From JAOUGY01 sp963785075 (GTDB taxonomy: Bacteria; Actinomycetota; Acidimicrobiia; Spongiisociales; ZC4RG35): DNA of 64,000 bases. Both the position numbers and the translations under genes were made by a program. Position 1 is the stretch's first letter; the number at the start of each line of letters is the position of its first letter. The stretch spans positions 1-64,000 of the forward strand of contig CAWATW010000011.1 of assembly GCA_963785075.1 (NCBI GenBank). Direction: 5' to 3'. Below the pieces are notes generated by a model. That model did not search any database, was not told the origin of the DNA, and saw only the letters and a program-made list of their open reading frames with translations. Shown here piece after piece: positions 1-8,717 of this stretch.

Positions 1-113
1 ATGTGGTCGTAGGTCCACACTGCTGCGAATCCTTCGTCCTCGGCGACGCGGGCCGCCGACACGATCTCGTCCACGTCGATCCCAAACGGGCTGAGAGCCA
101 GGTCGTTCTTCAC
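1..113 (-). CDS. Luciferase-like (LLM) flavin/F420 oxidoreductase, N-terminal fragment
   Basis: The 5' end of a gene that runs off the left edge. Read leftward from a GTG at 113 it gives a strand-helix start typical of the TIM-barrel bacterial-luciferase family: LALSPFGID, then EIVSAARVAEDEGFAAVWTY and DH. In this family the first strand lies under the flavin/F420 site and the pattern 'A..AE..GF..VW..DH' is characteristic. Only about 37 residues are visible, so substrate and cofactor cannot be assigned. The frame stays open upstream of 113; GTG 113 was chosen because the family fold begins there. No clear Shine-Dalgarno is seen. Its neighbour at 229-1449 is on the same strand and could be co-transcribed. 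Confidence 0.6.
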   Translation of the reverse strand, partial: MKNDLALSPFGIDVDEIVSAARVAEDEGFAAVWTYDH

Positions 114-228
114 AGCGGGATGGTGCGGAAGGCCAGGAGGGCGCGGCCACACGATGCGGGTTGTGGCCTCGGTGACGGGCGGCGGGCGCCGCGCCTGTCG
201 AGACGAAATCGATTCGACGGTCGGGTCG

Positions 229-1449
229 TCACGTCCGCATCTTCGCCGCGCGCCGAACCGGCCGCCAAGCGATGGCAACGGCTGCCATTCCGGCCGCGGC
301 GAGAGCAAACGTCCAGCGTGGTCCGATCCCATCCGCCAGGGCCGACCCCGTCGGTGGTCCAATCACCTGTGCCACCCGTACGAATGTCACCCAGATGAGC
401 ACGCTCAGACCCCGGTACAACGACCCGCCCACGCTCGCGGCCCGATCCTGGGCAAGGGGCACATAGAGCCCGAACCCGAGTCCGGCGATCCCCAACCCCG
501 CCGAGACGGCCCACCAACCTGGTGCCAGCGCGGTCACCCCGGCCCCGATCGCCATGAAGGTGAAGGCGGATCCAACGAGGCTGGAGCCGCTGTGACGCGC
601 TCGCAGGCGCCCGATCTGAATCGCCGCCAAGACGGTTCCCACCTGGAATGAAGCGAGGATCAGTCCCCTTCCCGAAGATCCGATCCCGAAGACCTCGTCG
701 AGGAACAGGGGAGTGGTGGTGTAGCCGAACCCGTGGAGCAGAACCGTCGCCGCGACGGTTGCGCCCAGCACGCCGGCGAAGTCGCTCAATGTGTGCTCTC
801 GCCTCATGGTCGCGATCGCCGCTCCGAGGTGTCGGAGCGGTGATGCCGTCTCGCCGGGTGGATCAGAAGGCATGCGGCTCGCCCAGACGGCGAGTGGATA
901 CCCGACCAGGAAGATGAGGAACGGTCGAAACGGGCCTCCCTCCCCGATCGCGCCCGACAGGATGGGACCGGCCATGTTCACGACGGTGACGCCTGTGAGG
1001 TTGTAGCCCATCACCCTGGTCCGTTCGCTGCCCTCGAAGAGGTCACCGACCAGCACGATGCCGAGGCCGAGGATTCCAGACGTGCCGATGCCCTGGATGA
1101 AACGTGCGATCACCAGGGACCAATAGGAGCGTGCCAGAAATCCGGCGGCACCGAAGGTAGCGAAGATGATGAGACTGGTCAGCACCACCCTGCGACGCCC
1201 CAGCCGATCGGCGAGATAGCCGATGATCGCTGACAGAAACACACCAGGGATCGACACTGCCGCCTGTACCAGTCCGATGGCGCCACGATCTACGCCGAAT
1301 GCGTCGGCGAGGTCGGGCAGCAGCGGCGACGTGATCGAGAACCCGAGCGTTCCCATCGCTCCGACGGAGATGGCGATGGCCAGCCGTTCCCACCGTGAGG
1401 CGGTGACCCCGAAGGGGTGGTGCCACGACATCGTCCTCGTTGTTGCCAT
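229..1449 (-). CDS. MFS transporter
   Basis: A 406-residue major facilitator superfamily membrane protein with about 12 hydrophobic segments. The loop after the second helix has the family signature GYLADRLGRRR (MFS motif A), and a basic stretch separates the two halves (around MPSDPPGETAS). The protein resembles proton-driven drug or metabolite exporters; the substrate cannot be read from sequence. The start is ATG 1449 because GAGAGGAAC lies just upstream; the open frame extends to 1632, but that extra stretch is Arg-rich and not membrane-like. The stop is TGA at 229-231. No local regulator is seen. Confidence 0.85.
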   Translation of the reverse strand: MATTRTMSWHHPFGVTASRWERLAIAISVGAMGTLGFSITSPLLPDLADAFGVDRGAIGLVQAAVSIPGVFLSAIIGYLADRLGRRRVVLTSLIIFATFGAAGFLARSYWSLVIARFIQGIGTSGILGLGIVLVGDLFEGSERTRVMGYNLTGVTVVNMAGPILSGAIGEGGPFRPFLIFLVGYPLAVWASRMPSDPPGETASPLRHLGAAIATMRREHTLSDFAGVLGATVAATVLLHGFGYTTTPLFLDEVFGIGSSGRGLILASFQVGTVLAAIQIGRLRARHSGSSLVGSAFTFMAIGAGVTALAPGWWAVSAGLGIAGLGFGLYVPLAQDRAASVGGSLYRGLSVLIWVTFVRVAQVIGPPTGSALADGIGPRWTFALAAAGMAAVAIAWRPVRRAAKMRT

Positions 1450-1672
1450 GGTTCCTCTCGATGCCGTGCGCCCGGTGCCCGATCGAGCACGATAAACAGG
1501 GACACGCCGACAGCGGGTGTTCCGGCACGACTCCCGACGACGATCCGCTTCATCGAGGAACGAGGCCGTGAACCATGTGATCGGCCAGCTGAGCGGGGTT
1601 CGTTCGTGTCGTGTGCCCTCCGGGCCGCTCACGACTGGTACGGAACTCGCGTCGCTCCCGCCTTGGGCCCGG

Positions 1673-2688
1673 TCAGAGGGTCACGACGACCTTGCCCCTG
1701 GTGTGCCCAGCTCCGACGTACGCCACGGCTTCGGAAGCTCTGCTCGAGCGGGAACGTCCGATCGACCACGGGAGTCACCGTGCCGCCCTCGATCATCCCG
1801 AGGAGCGCGAGCGAGGTCTTCACGTTTCGAAACGGATAGGAACGGTCGGAGCTTCTGGCTCACGAACGGCGACACCAGCCAGGCCTTGGCGATGCGGCCG
1901 ATGCTCCCGAACCACGGTCCGCCTCGTCCGCTGTTGGGAACCAACGTTCCACGACTCGTGAGCACCCGTCGGCGCTCCGTCAATGTGTGGTCGTCGGGGA
2001 TGTCGAGGATGAAGTGGTATCGAGCGTCTCCCCGCGTGTAGTCCGCCACGATGTAGTCGATCACGTGATCTGCTCCGAGCTCACGCACGAGCTCGAGATT
2101 CCGAGCGCTGCACACCCCTGTGACGTCGGCTCCCATCGCCTTGGCGATCTGAACGGCGAAGGTTCCGATGCCGCCCGATGCGCCATTGATCAGGACACGG
2201 TCTCCGGCGGTCACGCGTCCCACGTCTCGCAACGCCTGCAGCGCCACCGTTCCGGCCATCGGCAGGGCGGCAGCCTGTTCGAACGTCATGATCTCGGGCT
2301 TGGCGACGAGGTGATCGGCAGGTGTCGTGATGTACTCGGCGAAGGCCCCGGTGCACCATCCCACAACGCCATCGCCGATCGTGACGCCGCTGGCCTCGGG
2401 GCCGATCGCCTCGACCACCCCGGCGACGTCGGTGCCACGGATACCCGACCGGGGGCGCCTCAGGCCGTACCCGAGCCGCATCACGTACGGCATCCCAGTG
2501 GTGAGGCTCCAATCGGCCCAATTGACCCCCGCCGCACGGACACGGACGAGCACCTCGTCCTTCTCAGGTATCGGTTTGTCGACGTCCGCCAGCCCGATCA
2601 CATCGGGTGAACCGTAAGTCACATGGACGGCCGCCCTCATCTTCGTGCTCGTCGTCTTCGAACCGCGGCGTGTGCCGGTGCGGGCCAC
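1673..2688 (-). CDS. Zinc-type alcohol dehydrogenase / quinone oxidoreductase family, frame-interrupted
   Basis: An NAD(P)H-dependent medium-chain reductase: N-terminal GroES-like domain (MRAAVHVTYGSPDVI, VNWADWSLTTG) and Rossmann domain with GASGGIGTFAVQIAK. No catalytic or structural zinc cysteines are evident, which fits the quinone oxidoreductase branch. The C-terminus is broken: the frame changes near 1815 (into LALLGMIEGGTVTPVVDRTF) and again near 1740 (into SEAVAYVGAGHTRGKVVVTL and a stop at 1673). These pieces restore a normal family ending, so two small indels are likely. The start is GTG 2688, preceded by AAGGGAGG; ATG 2640 is the alternative. Sequencing error and true decay are both possible. 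Confidence 0.75.
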
Positions 2689-2866
2689 GGGGCCTCCCTT
2701 CCCTGAGCTTGTCCCAGTCTCTGAGACGGGGCGTGTCTTGCCAAGGGCCGTCCGACCCCCGGCACTCGGGTTGGGTACCGGCCGCGGCCTACGACGGGCA
2801 CGTTTCCCCTATCGCCGGTCGGTGCCGCTCCGATAGGGAATGAGCAGGTCGAGAGCGAGAGGTTCG

Positions 2867-3811
2867 ATGGGACCAGTCTCCGAGAGTGATCAGCTCGCCA
2901 TTCGTTCATCCGGGCTATCAAGGTTCTACGGTGACTTCGTCGCGGTCGATGGCGTCGATCTGGAAGTCGAGCAGGGTGAGCTCTTCTCATTGCTCGGGCC
3001 GAATGGTGCGGGCAAGACCACCACGATCAAGATGCTCTGCTGTCTCCTGAGACCCAGTGGTGGGACTGCGAGCATCCTCGGCCACGACATCAGAGAGGAT
3101 CCGCTCGCTGTGAAGCGAGTCATCGACGTTTCGCCACAAGAGACCGCCATCGCCGAGCACTTGAACGCCTGGGAGAACCTCGGTCTGATCGCCGGATTGC
3201 ATGGCGTGGGCAAGACCGACGCCAGGCGGCGGTCGAAGGAACTGATCGAGATGATGGGTCTGGGGGACCGGGCCGATGACACCGTGAAGAGGTACTCCGG
3301 CGGCATGAAGCGGCGTCTCAGCCTTGCGATGGCGCTCGTGTCCTCTCCGAGGGTCTTGTTCCTCGATGAACCGACGCTTGGGCTGGATCCGCAGTCGCGT
3401 CGGGCCATCTGGGAGCACATCGAGGGTCTCAAGGGCACCACCACGACACTACTCACGACCCATTATCTCGAAGAGGCCGACGCCCTGGCGGACCGGGTGG
3501 CGATCATCGACCAGGGTACGATCGTCAAGCAGGGCTCGCCACAGGAGCTCAAACGGGAGATCTCCCGCACCCAGGTGACCGTGGTCGAGACCCGGAACCT
3601 CACCGACGATGCCTTCGAGGCGCTCCGCCTCCTCCACCCGAGTGTCCGGCGCATCGAGGGCGGGGTCGAAATCGAGGCAAGCGACATCAGCCTCTACGAG
3701 CTCGAGGACTGCCTCAGACCCCTCGGCGTCGTCATCGACGCCACCTTCAAGCGGCAGGTGACGCTCGACGATGTGTTCCTGGCACTGACGGGAAAGCAGA
3801 TGAGACCATGA
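2867..3811 (+). CDS. ABC transporter ATP-binding protein (ABC-2 exporter type)
   Basis: Cytoplasmic ATPase of an ABC-2 type exporter, about 314 residues. Walker A GPNGAGKTTTIK, signature YSGGMKRRLSLA, Walker B VLFLDEPTLGLDP and the switch histidine in TTHYLEEAD are all present. The C-terminal 90 residues after the nucleotide-binding domain match the extension seen in daunorubicin-resistance (DrrA/CcmA-like) proteins. ATG 2867 is preferred because AGAGAGG lies four bases upstream; ATG 2840 is an in-frame alternative. The stop overlaps the start of the permease gene (ATGA), so the two are translationally coupled. Cargo is unknown. Confidence 0.88.
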   Translation: MGPVSESDQLAIRSSGLSRFYGDFVAVDGVDLEVEQGELFSLLGPNGAGKTTTIKMLCCLLRPSGGTASILGHDIREDPLAVKRVIDVSPQETAIAEHLNAWENLGLIAGLHGVGKTDARRRSKELIEMMGLGDRADDTVKRYSGGMKRRLSLAMALVSSPRVLFLDEPTLGLDPQSRRAIWEHIEGLKGTTTTLLTTHYLEEADALADRVAIIDQGTIVKQGSPQELKREISRTQVTVVETRNLTDDAFEALRLLHPSVRRIEGGVEIEASDISLYELEDCLRPLGVVIDATFKRQVTLDDVFLALTGKQMRP

Positions 3812-4530
3812 GATGGATCGAGTTGGGGAAGCGAAACCTCAAGGAGGTTTGGAGAGACCCGCTGTCGCTGGGCCTGACGGTGGCGCTGCCGGTGGTGCTT
3901 CTGGTCGTGCTTCAGGCACTCGGTGGAGTGGAAGCCTTCTTCCAGCCGACGACGCTGGCGCCCGGGATCGTGTTGTTCGGGTTCGTGATGCTCATGTTCA
4001 GCGCCGCGATGACCTTGTCACGCGATCGAGAGAGCGCACTGTTCACCCGCATGCTGACGGCGCCGTTGCGTGCGAACGACTTCGTCGCCGGCTATTCGGT
4101 TCCCTACGTACCGGTAGCGGTGGTGCAGATGGTGGTGCTGTTCGGCATCGGAGCGTTCTTGGGACTCGAGATCAAAGGAAGCGTCGGTCTCGTGGCCTTG
4201 GTCTTGGTCCTGACCTCGGTGCTGTACATCGCCCTGGGAATGATCCTCGGGGCGAGTTTCACCCTCAAACAGGTTCCGTTCCTGTATGCCGCCATCTTGT
4301 TGCTGACCGTCTTTGGTGGGGCGTGGATGGACTTGGATGCAATCGGGGGAGCACTGCAACAGATCGCCGACGTGCTCCCGTTTGCACACGCTCTCTATGC
4401 AGCCAGGGCAGTCATGGTCGATGGCGCCGGCCTCGGTGCGATCGCCGGTGACCTGATGTGGGTGCTCGGCTACACAGTCGCCGCGGCCGCATGTGCGTCT
4501 GTCGTGTTCCGCCGGAGAATGCACGAGTGA
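3808..4530 (+). CDS. ABC-2 type permease
   Basis: A 240-residue integral membrane protein with about six hydrophobic segments, starting with the short cytoplasmic helix typical of ABC-2 permeases (RNLKEVWRDPLSLGLTVALP). It pairs with the ATPase gene it overlaps by four bases. Helix 5-6 contains the family's PF..AL..ARAVM pattern (LPFAHALYAARAVM). The pair would export a small hydrophobic compound, lipid or peptide; nothing nearby identifies the cargo. A hairpin follows the stop codon. Confidence 0.85.
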   Translation: MRWIELGKRNLKEVWRDPLSLGLTVALPVVLLVVLQALGGVEAFFQPTTLAPGIVLFGFVMLMFSAAMTLSRDRESALFTRMLTAPLRANDFVAGYSVPYVPVAVVQMVVLFGIGAFLGLEIKGSVGLVALVLVLTSVLYIALGMILGASFTLKQVPFLYAAILLLTVFGGAWMDLDAIGGALQQIADVLPFAHALYAARAVMVDGAGLGAIAGDLMWVLGYTVAAAACASVVFRRRMHE

Positions 4531-4536
4531 CCACGG

Positions 4537-4560
4537 GACAGACGTCTTCGGAGGTCTGTC
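4537..4560. terminator. Hairpin between convergent genes
   Basis: Seven-base inverted repeat GACAGAC / GTCTGTC with a 10-base loop, flanked by a second pair CCAC (4531-4534) / GTGG (4567-4570). It lies between the ABC-2 permease stop and the 3' end of the convergent DUF4342 gene and could end transcription from both sides. No T-run follows, so it is not a classic intrinsic terminator. Confidence 0.45.
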
Positions 4561-4653
4561 GCCCCTGTGGGGGATCGATGGTCCGGGAGGTCTCCGGCCC
4601 GGCGCGTTGATCGTCGGCGACCAACCACGGGAGAACCGAGCGCCCCGACCGGA

Positions 4654-4911
4654 TCAGGCCTCCTCGACCCGCTCGATCTCGATCGTGCACTTGGCCAAGA
4701 TCGCCGCCATCGCTCCGACCGCGGCGAGCGTGGGAAGTACGAGCGCACCGACCACACCAAGCGTCAAGGGGATCTCGATGATGCGGTCGCCGTCTTCGCT
4801 CAAGATGATGATCTTGCGAACGTTTCCCTCGTGAATCAGCTCTTTCACCTTGGCCAGAAGTTCCTCGCCCTTGACCTCGATCTTCTCGGTCCACACCTTT
4901 TCGTCGGTCAT
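4654..4911 (-). CDS. DUF4342 domain protein
   Basis: An 85-residue protein. The first half is charged and helical (EKIEVKGEELLAKVKELIHE), followed by a beta segment (RKIIILSEDGDRIIEIP) and a hydrophobic stretch (LGVVGALVLPTLAAVGAMAAIL) that could sit in the membrane. This matches the DUF4342 layout, in which a helix resembling an EF-Ts/UBA-type motif precedes a membrane segment; function is unknown. AAGGAG eight bases before ATG 4911 supports the start. Monocistronic, convergent with the upstream ABC operon. Confidence 0.75.
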   Translation of the reverse strand: MTDEKVWTEKIEVKGEELLAKVKELIHEGNVRKIIILSEDGDRIIEIPLTLGVVGALVLPTLAAVGAMAAILAKCTIEIERVEEA

Positions 4912-5103
4912 GACAGCTTCTCCTTCCGATGGTGCCCTGTCCGTCCGTTGACCACGCAAACCGATCCCATGAGTTGAACCTACGCCTCGGACCGCCGATC
5001 GGATAGAGCCTTCGGTGGTGCCGACGTCACCACCCGACCGGCTTGGTGGAAGGTCGTTTGCCTCTTGCGTCTCGACCCGGACCGATCGACTACATTGGTT
5101 TCC

Positions 5104-6012
5104 ATGGCTGAGGTGGTCGTGTCGGTGGCCGGACTCCGGAAGTCGTACGGCGACTTCACTGCGGTCGACGGGATCGACCTGTCTGTGTTTCGAGGCGAGG
5201 TCTTCGGCCTGCTCGGGCCCAACGGGGCTGGAAAGACCACGACCTTCGAGTGCCTCGAGGGCCTCCGCAGGCGCGATGCGGGAGACGTCGCGGTCGTCGG
5301 GATCGATCCGGACCGCGACGGAGCGCGACTGGCCGGTCTCATCGGCGTGCAGCTTCAGTCCTCTGCGCTCCCGGCCACCATGACCCCGCGAGAAGCGATG
5401 AGCTTCTTCGCGGCGTATCACCGGATGAGTCCACGATTCGAGCTCCTCGAGCGATTCGGGCTAGCGGCGCATTCTTCGGTGACCTACGAGGCCCTCTCGG
5501 GTGGTCTGCAACGTCGGCTGTCGCTTGCGCTGGCGATCGCCCATCAGCCGGCAGTCGTGCTGTTGGACGAGCCGACTTCCGGACTCGACGTTGCGTCCCG
5601 TGTCGAACTCCACCGGATCATCACCGAGCTGAGCGATGGAGGGACAACGGTGTTGTTGGCCACCCATGACATGGCGGAGGCCGAGCGTCTGGCCGACCGG
5701 GTCGCGATCCTGCTCCGGGGCACCGTGGTGGCGGTCGGGAGTCCTCGGGAGCTGACGGCGACCGGGGCCGGGTACACGAAGATCTCCGTCAGGACGGAGC
5801 CACGCACCCTGATCGATGCAATCGAGGTCCCTGCCGCAGAGCGGCTCGACTCCGATGACGACTATGCGCTCTTCTGGACCACCGATACGACCGCCTCGGT
5901 GGGGGCGATCCTTCGCGGGCTGGAAAGCGACGGGGCAGCCCTGGTCGACCTGCGGGTCGAGCGCCCAACGCTCGAAGAACGCTTTCTCGAGCTCACCGGG
6001 GGCCGGCAGTGA
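5104..6012 (+). CDS. ABC transporter ATP-binding protein (second ABC-2 exporter)
   Basis: About 302 residues. Walker A GPNGAGKTTTFE, signature LSGGLQRRLSLA, Walker B VVLLDEPTSGLDV and the switch loop ATHDMAEAERLADR are present. A C-terminal domain of about 80 residues follows, as in multidrug exporter ATPases. ATG 5104 is the first start that gives a normal N-terminus; an in-frame TTG lies at 5065. There is no good Shine-Dalgarno. The stop overlaps the GTG of the permease (GTGA). It is only distantly similar to the pair at 2867-4530, so this is not a recent duplication. Confidence 0.86.
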   Translation: MAEVVVSVAGLRKSYGDFTAVDGIDLSVFRGEVFGLLGPNGAGKTTTFECLEGLRRRDAGDVAVVGIDPDRDGARLAGLIGVQLQSSALPATMTPREAMSFFAAYHRMSPRFELLERFGLAAHSSVTYEALSGGLQRRLSLALAIAHQPAVVLLDEPTSGLDVASRVELHRIITELSDGGTTVLLATHDMAEAERLADRVAILLRGTVVAVGSPRELTATGAGYTKISVRTEPRTLIDAIEVPAAERLDSDDDYALFWTTDTTASVGAILRGLESDGAALVDLRVERPTLEERFLELTGGRQ

Positions 6013-6818
6013 ACGCGTTCGCCCATCACCTGCGGTTCGACTTCATGGCCGGTCTCAGGAACAGCACGACCATGCTCATGTTCTACCTGTTCCCGCTCGG
6101 CTTCTATGTGCTGATGAGCATCGTCATGACCGAGATCAATCCGGCGTTCGTGGACACTGCGGTGCCGGCACTGGTGGTGGTGACGCTCATGGCTGGAACG
6201 GTTCTCGGTCTCCCCGGTCAGTTCGTGGAGACTCGCCAGCTCGGGATATATCGGATGTTCAAGGTCAACGGGGTGCCCGCCCAGGCCGCACTTGCGTCCC
6301 CGATCATCTCGGGAGCAGCCCACGCGGTGATCGCTTCGAGCGTGATCGCTACGACAGCCGGACCTGTGTTCGGGCTACCGGCTCCATCGGTATGGCCCGC
6401 GTTCTACGCATTGCTGATACTGGGCGCAGTGTGCTTCGGGTCGTTGGCGGCGCTCATCGGAGTGGTCTCCGACAGTGCCAGAGCCACGGTGTTGTGGTCA
6501 CAGTTGGTGTTCTTGCCGTCGATGCTGATCGGCGGCCTCATGGTCGATATCGCCATCCTTCCGGATTCGGTCCTCCCGTTTGCGCGGCTGTTGCCGCCAA
6601 CGTACGCAGGACAGGCCTTGCTCGGTCACGCCTTTGGCGCCGACACGTTGATCGATCCGACCGGAGCGGTTCTCGTCCTCGTGGCGTCATCGGTCCTGAA
6701 CTCCGCGCTGGCCACACTCTTGTTCAGGTGGGATCCGGCGGACCGGGATGGACGCCATCCGAAACTGCTGGCCCTGTTGGGCCTCGCACCCTTTGTGGTG
6801 GGTGCCCTGTTTCTCTGA
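6009..6818 (+). CDS. ABC-2 type permease
   Basis: A 269-residue membrane protein with about six hydrophobic segments, coupled by a GTGA overlap to the ATPase just upstream. The pattern QFVETRQLGIYRMFKVNGVP is the conserved cytoplasmic loop of multidrug ABC-2 permeases ('R..G....L...P'), and LPPTYAGQALLG is the typical motif before the last helix. Exporter of unknown cargo. Confidence 0.85.
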   Translation: MNAFAHHLRFDFMAGLRNSTTMLMFYLFPLGFYVLMSIVMTEINPAFVDTAVPALVVVTLMAGTVLGLPGQFVETRQLGIYRMFKVNGVPAQAALASPIISGAAHAVIASSVIATTAGPVFGLPAPSVWPAFYALLILGAVCFGSLAALIGVVSDSARATVLWSQLVFLPSMLIGGLMVDIAILPDSVLPFARLLPPTYAGQALLGHAFGADTLIDPTGAVLVLVASSVLNSALATLLFRWDPADRDGRHPKLLALLGLAPFVVGALFL

Positions 6819-6862
6819 TCTGGGCTCGATCGGTCCGCCTCCGACCAACCCTGCTCGGGCTG

Positions 6863-7333
6863 TCAACCGGTTCGGAGGTTCGCAATGATCTGGCCGAACA
6901 CGAAGAGGGTGATCGTCGTACCGGTCATCCACAGGACGAGGCGTCGGGTGGGTGTCCTCGATGTCAGCACCGCGGCAGCAGTGCCTCCCTGGATCGTCAG
7001 GACAGCGATCCCTGCGATCACGAACGCCCCGGTCAGGTCGATCGCCGTCCACAACGCTCCGAGACCCGCGACGCCTGTTCCGAGACCACCGATCGCACCT
7101 GTGGCCACGGCGGCGCCTCCCGTTCGGCTCGTGCGATCGAGCACCCATGCAAGGAGCACCACCGCAACGGCGAGCGCGGCGTAGGCGAACGGGATCCGGC
7201 GAAAGAGCACCTCGTCGGCCAGCAGAGCCGGTTCCCTGTCCTGATCGAACAAGGGAGCGAAGACGCCGGCGTTGAAGAAGAGGTCGATGCCGATGACAAC
7301 AAGGACAGCCGGCACGATCCGGCCAGGTGTCAT
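6863..7333 (-). CDS. Hypothetical membrane protein
   Basis: About 156 residues, nearly all hydrophobic: four or five predicted membrane helices (RIVPAVLVVIGIDLFF, FAYAALAVAVVLLAWVL, AFVIAGIAVLTIQGGTAAAV, LVLWMTGTTITLFVFGQIIA) with short polar loops. No family recognised. ATG 7333 is chosen because the first helix starts directly after it; GTG 7369 and ATG 7354 are alternatives without ribosome-site support. No function can be assigned. Confidence 0.55.
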   Translation of the reverse strand: MTPGRIVPAVLVVIGIDLFFNAGVFAPLFDQDREPALLADEVLFRRIPFAYAALAVAVVLLAWVLDRTSRTGGAAVATGAIGGLGTGVAGLGALWTAIDLTGAFVIAGIAVLTIQGGTAAAVLTSRTPTRRLVLWMTGTTITLFVFGQIIANLRTG

Positions 7334-7425
7334 CGCTCGAGCATGCCAGAACATCGCAGGTTCATGCACGGCCGTAGTGGCTCCCGCTCTTCGGCGTCAT
7401 CGTCGACTGGCTCTTCGGCCTCTGA

Positions 7426-7816
7426 TCAGGCCAGGTCGTCTGCTGCTTCGACCTCGGCTGCCAGCGCGTCGAGGTCTCCGGCGGCCGGAACGTGGTCCCA
7501 GACCCGCACTCCCTTGGAGTAGATCGGCGTATTGGGTCATCTGCCCCGGTCGTACCGATACACCGATCGGTACGTCTTCCCGCAGATTCTGCTTGTAGGC
7601 CGCCAGGATGGATCGGTGGGTCGGGCGATCCAAGTCGAGAGCGAACACGACTCCGTGGGCTTCCTCCGCCATCGGGCAGCGGTCACCCGTCAGCATCGGA
7701 CATACGTGCGTGTCGTCGGGTCCGTGGCAGACCCGAACGGCATGCCCCGTCGACGCCGAGTCGATCGTCGATTCGTCGGCGACGTCGATGAGGATCATCC
7801 CGAGCGGTTCGTTCAT
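7426..7816 (-). CDS. Hypothetical small protein, frame-interrupted
   Basis: About 130 residues. The start ATG 7816 is very well supported by AAGGAGGTG six bases upstream. The N-terminus (MILIDVADESTIDSASTGHA) is followed by a Cys/His-containing stretch (VCHGPDDTHVCPMLTGDRCP) with cysteines spaced as if to bind a metal or form disulfides, then a helical region. In frame the end is Arg-rich and unlikely, but one fewer C in a CCC run near 7540 restores NTPIYSKGVRVWDHVPAAGD and an acidic ending that stops at 7426. I recognise no family. Confidence 0.55.
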
Positions 7817-8010
7817 GGCTGCACCTCCTTGCGTCGATGTTTGATGCCAGACCCTTCCGACGGCTAGTGCCGAAAGCCTCGACCTCGATTCGTCTGGCGC
7901 GGACTGCCACAGCGACACCCGGCCGAAGCTCGTGGGTGGCATATCTCTGAGAATGCGCCACAATGCATGTGTCGGCACTTCGCCGATGTGGAGGGGCCCG
8001 CTCGATCATC

Positions 8011-8700
8011 ATGCTTCCGATCATCACCATCGCCGTTCTCATCGCGGGCTGGAACAACGTGCTCCATCTCGCTCCCGCCCGCCGACGTGAGTTCGTGGTT
8101 GCCGCCGGCGTGACGACGGCCGGAGTTGTTGGCGGAGCATGGCTGTCCACGCTCCACGACATCGCCCTCGGTTGGTCGGCGGCACTCCCGTGGGCTGCTG
8201 TGACGATCGCTGCGGGCGGCCTGCTCGCACTCGTGTCGCACGTGGCACCGACCATCGGACGGTCACTCAGCGACGAGCGCATCGTCGGAATGAGCCGGAT
8301 GCGCTTCCTCGTCCACGCGGTGCTCCGTATCCCGGTCGTGTCCGGTCTCGCCGAAGAGATCCTGTTCCGGGGTGTCATGTGGGCGATGATCGCTCCCTTC
8401 GTCGGAACCGGTTGGACCCTCGCTCTCACGTCGGTCGCATTCGGCCTCTGGCACGTCGTGGTGTCGGCCCAACAGGCGCGCCGTATGGGAATGCCAGCAC
8501 CCCGTTGGGTCACGGTGAACGTCGTGGCAACATTGGTCGCCGGCTTGCTCCTCGGTCTGTTGCGGGTGGAAACCGGCGGGGTGTGGGCGCCCGCAGCAGT
8601 CCACGCGCTCGTCAATGTGGCTTTCGCAGTGGCAGCCCGGGTCGGCGCCGCTCATCGGCGCGGTGCCGGTGCGGCCCAGGTCGTCGCTGCCGAAGGCTGA
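8011..8700 (+). CDS. CPBP family intramembrane glutamic endopeptidase
   Basis: About 229 residues with roughly seven membrane helices. The CPBP/CAAX-protease signature is present: EEILFRG (motif 1), FGLWHV (motif 2) and a C-terminal PAAVHALVNVAF with the third conserved His/Asn pair. Bacterial members are Rce1-like membrane proteases or immunity proteins; no bacteriocin genes are nearby. ATG 8011 is preferred because it precedes the first helix directly; ATG 7963 is also in frame. The gene converges on the V-ATPase B gene. Confidence 0.82.
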   Translation: MLPIITIAVLIAGWNNVLHLAPARRREFVVAAGVTTAGVVGGAWLSTLHDIALGWSAALPWAAVTIAAGGLLALVSHVAPTIGRSLSDERIVGMSRMRFLVHAVLRIPVVSGLAEEILFRGVMWAMIAPFVGTGWTLALTSVAFGLWHVVVSAQQARRMGMPAPRWVTVNVVATLVAGLLLGLLRVETGGVWAPAAVHALVNVAFAVAARVGAAHRRGAGAAQVVAAEG

Positions 8701-8717
8701 GCTCGACCTCCGGCTCT

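Noticed and set aside
2867..6818. The two ABC-2 pairs as a recent tandem duplication
   Set aside because: The proteins differ strongly outside the nucleotide-binding motifs and the permeases align poorly by eye.
5816..7522. A 568-codon open frame on the plus strand
   Set aside because: It runs across the end of an ABC ATPase, a clear ABC-2 permease and a minus-strand membrane protein. Its product is Arg/Ser/Gly-rich without any family segment: an out-of-frame shadow caused by high GC.
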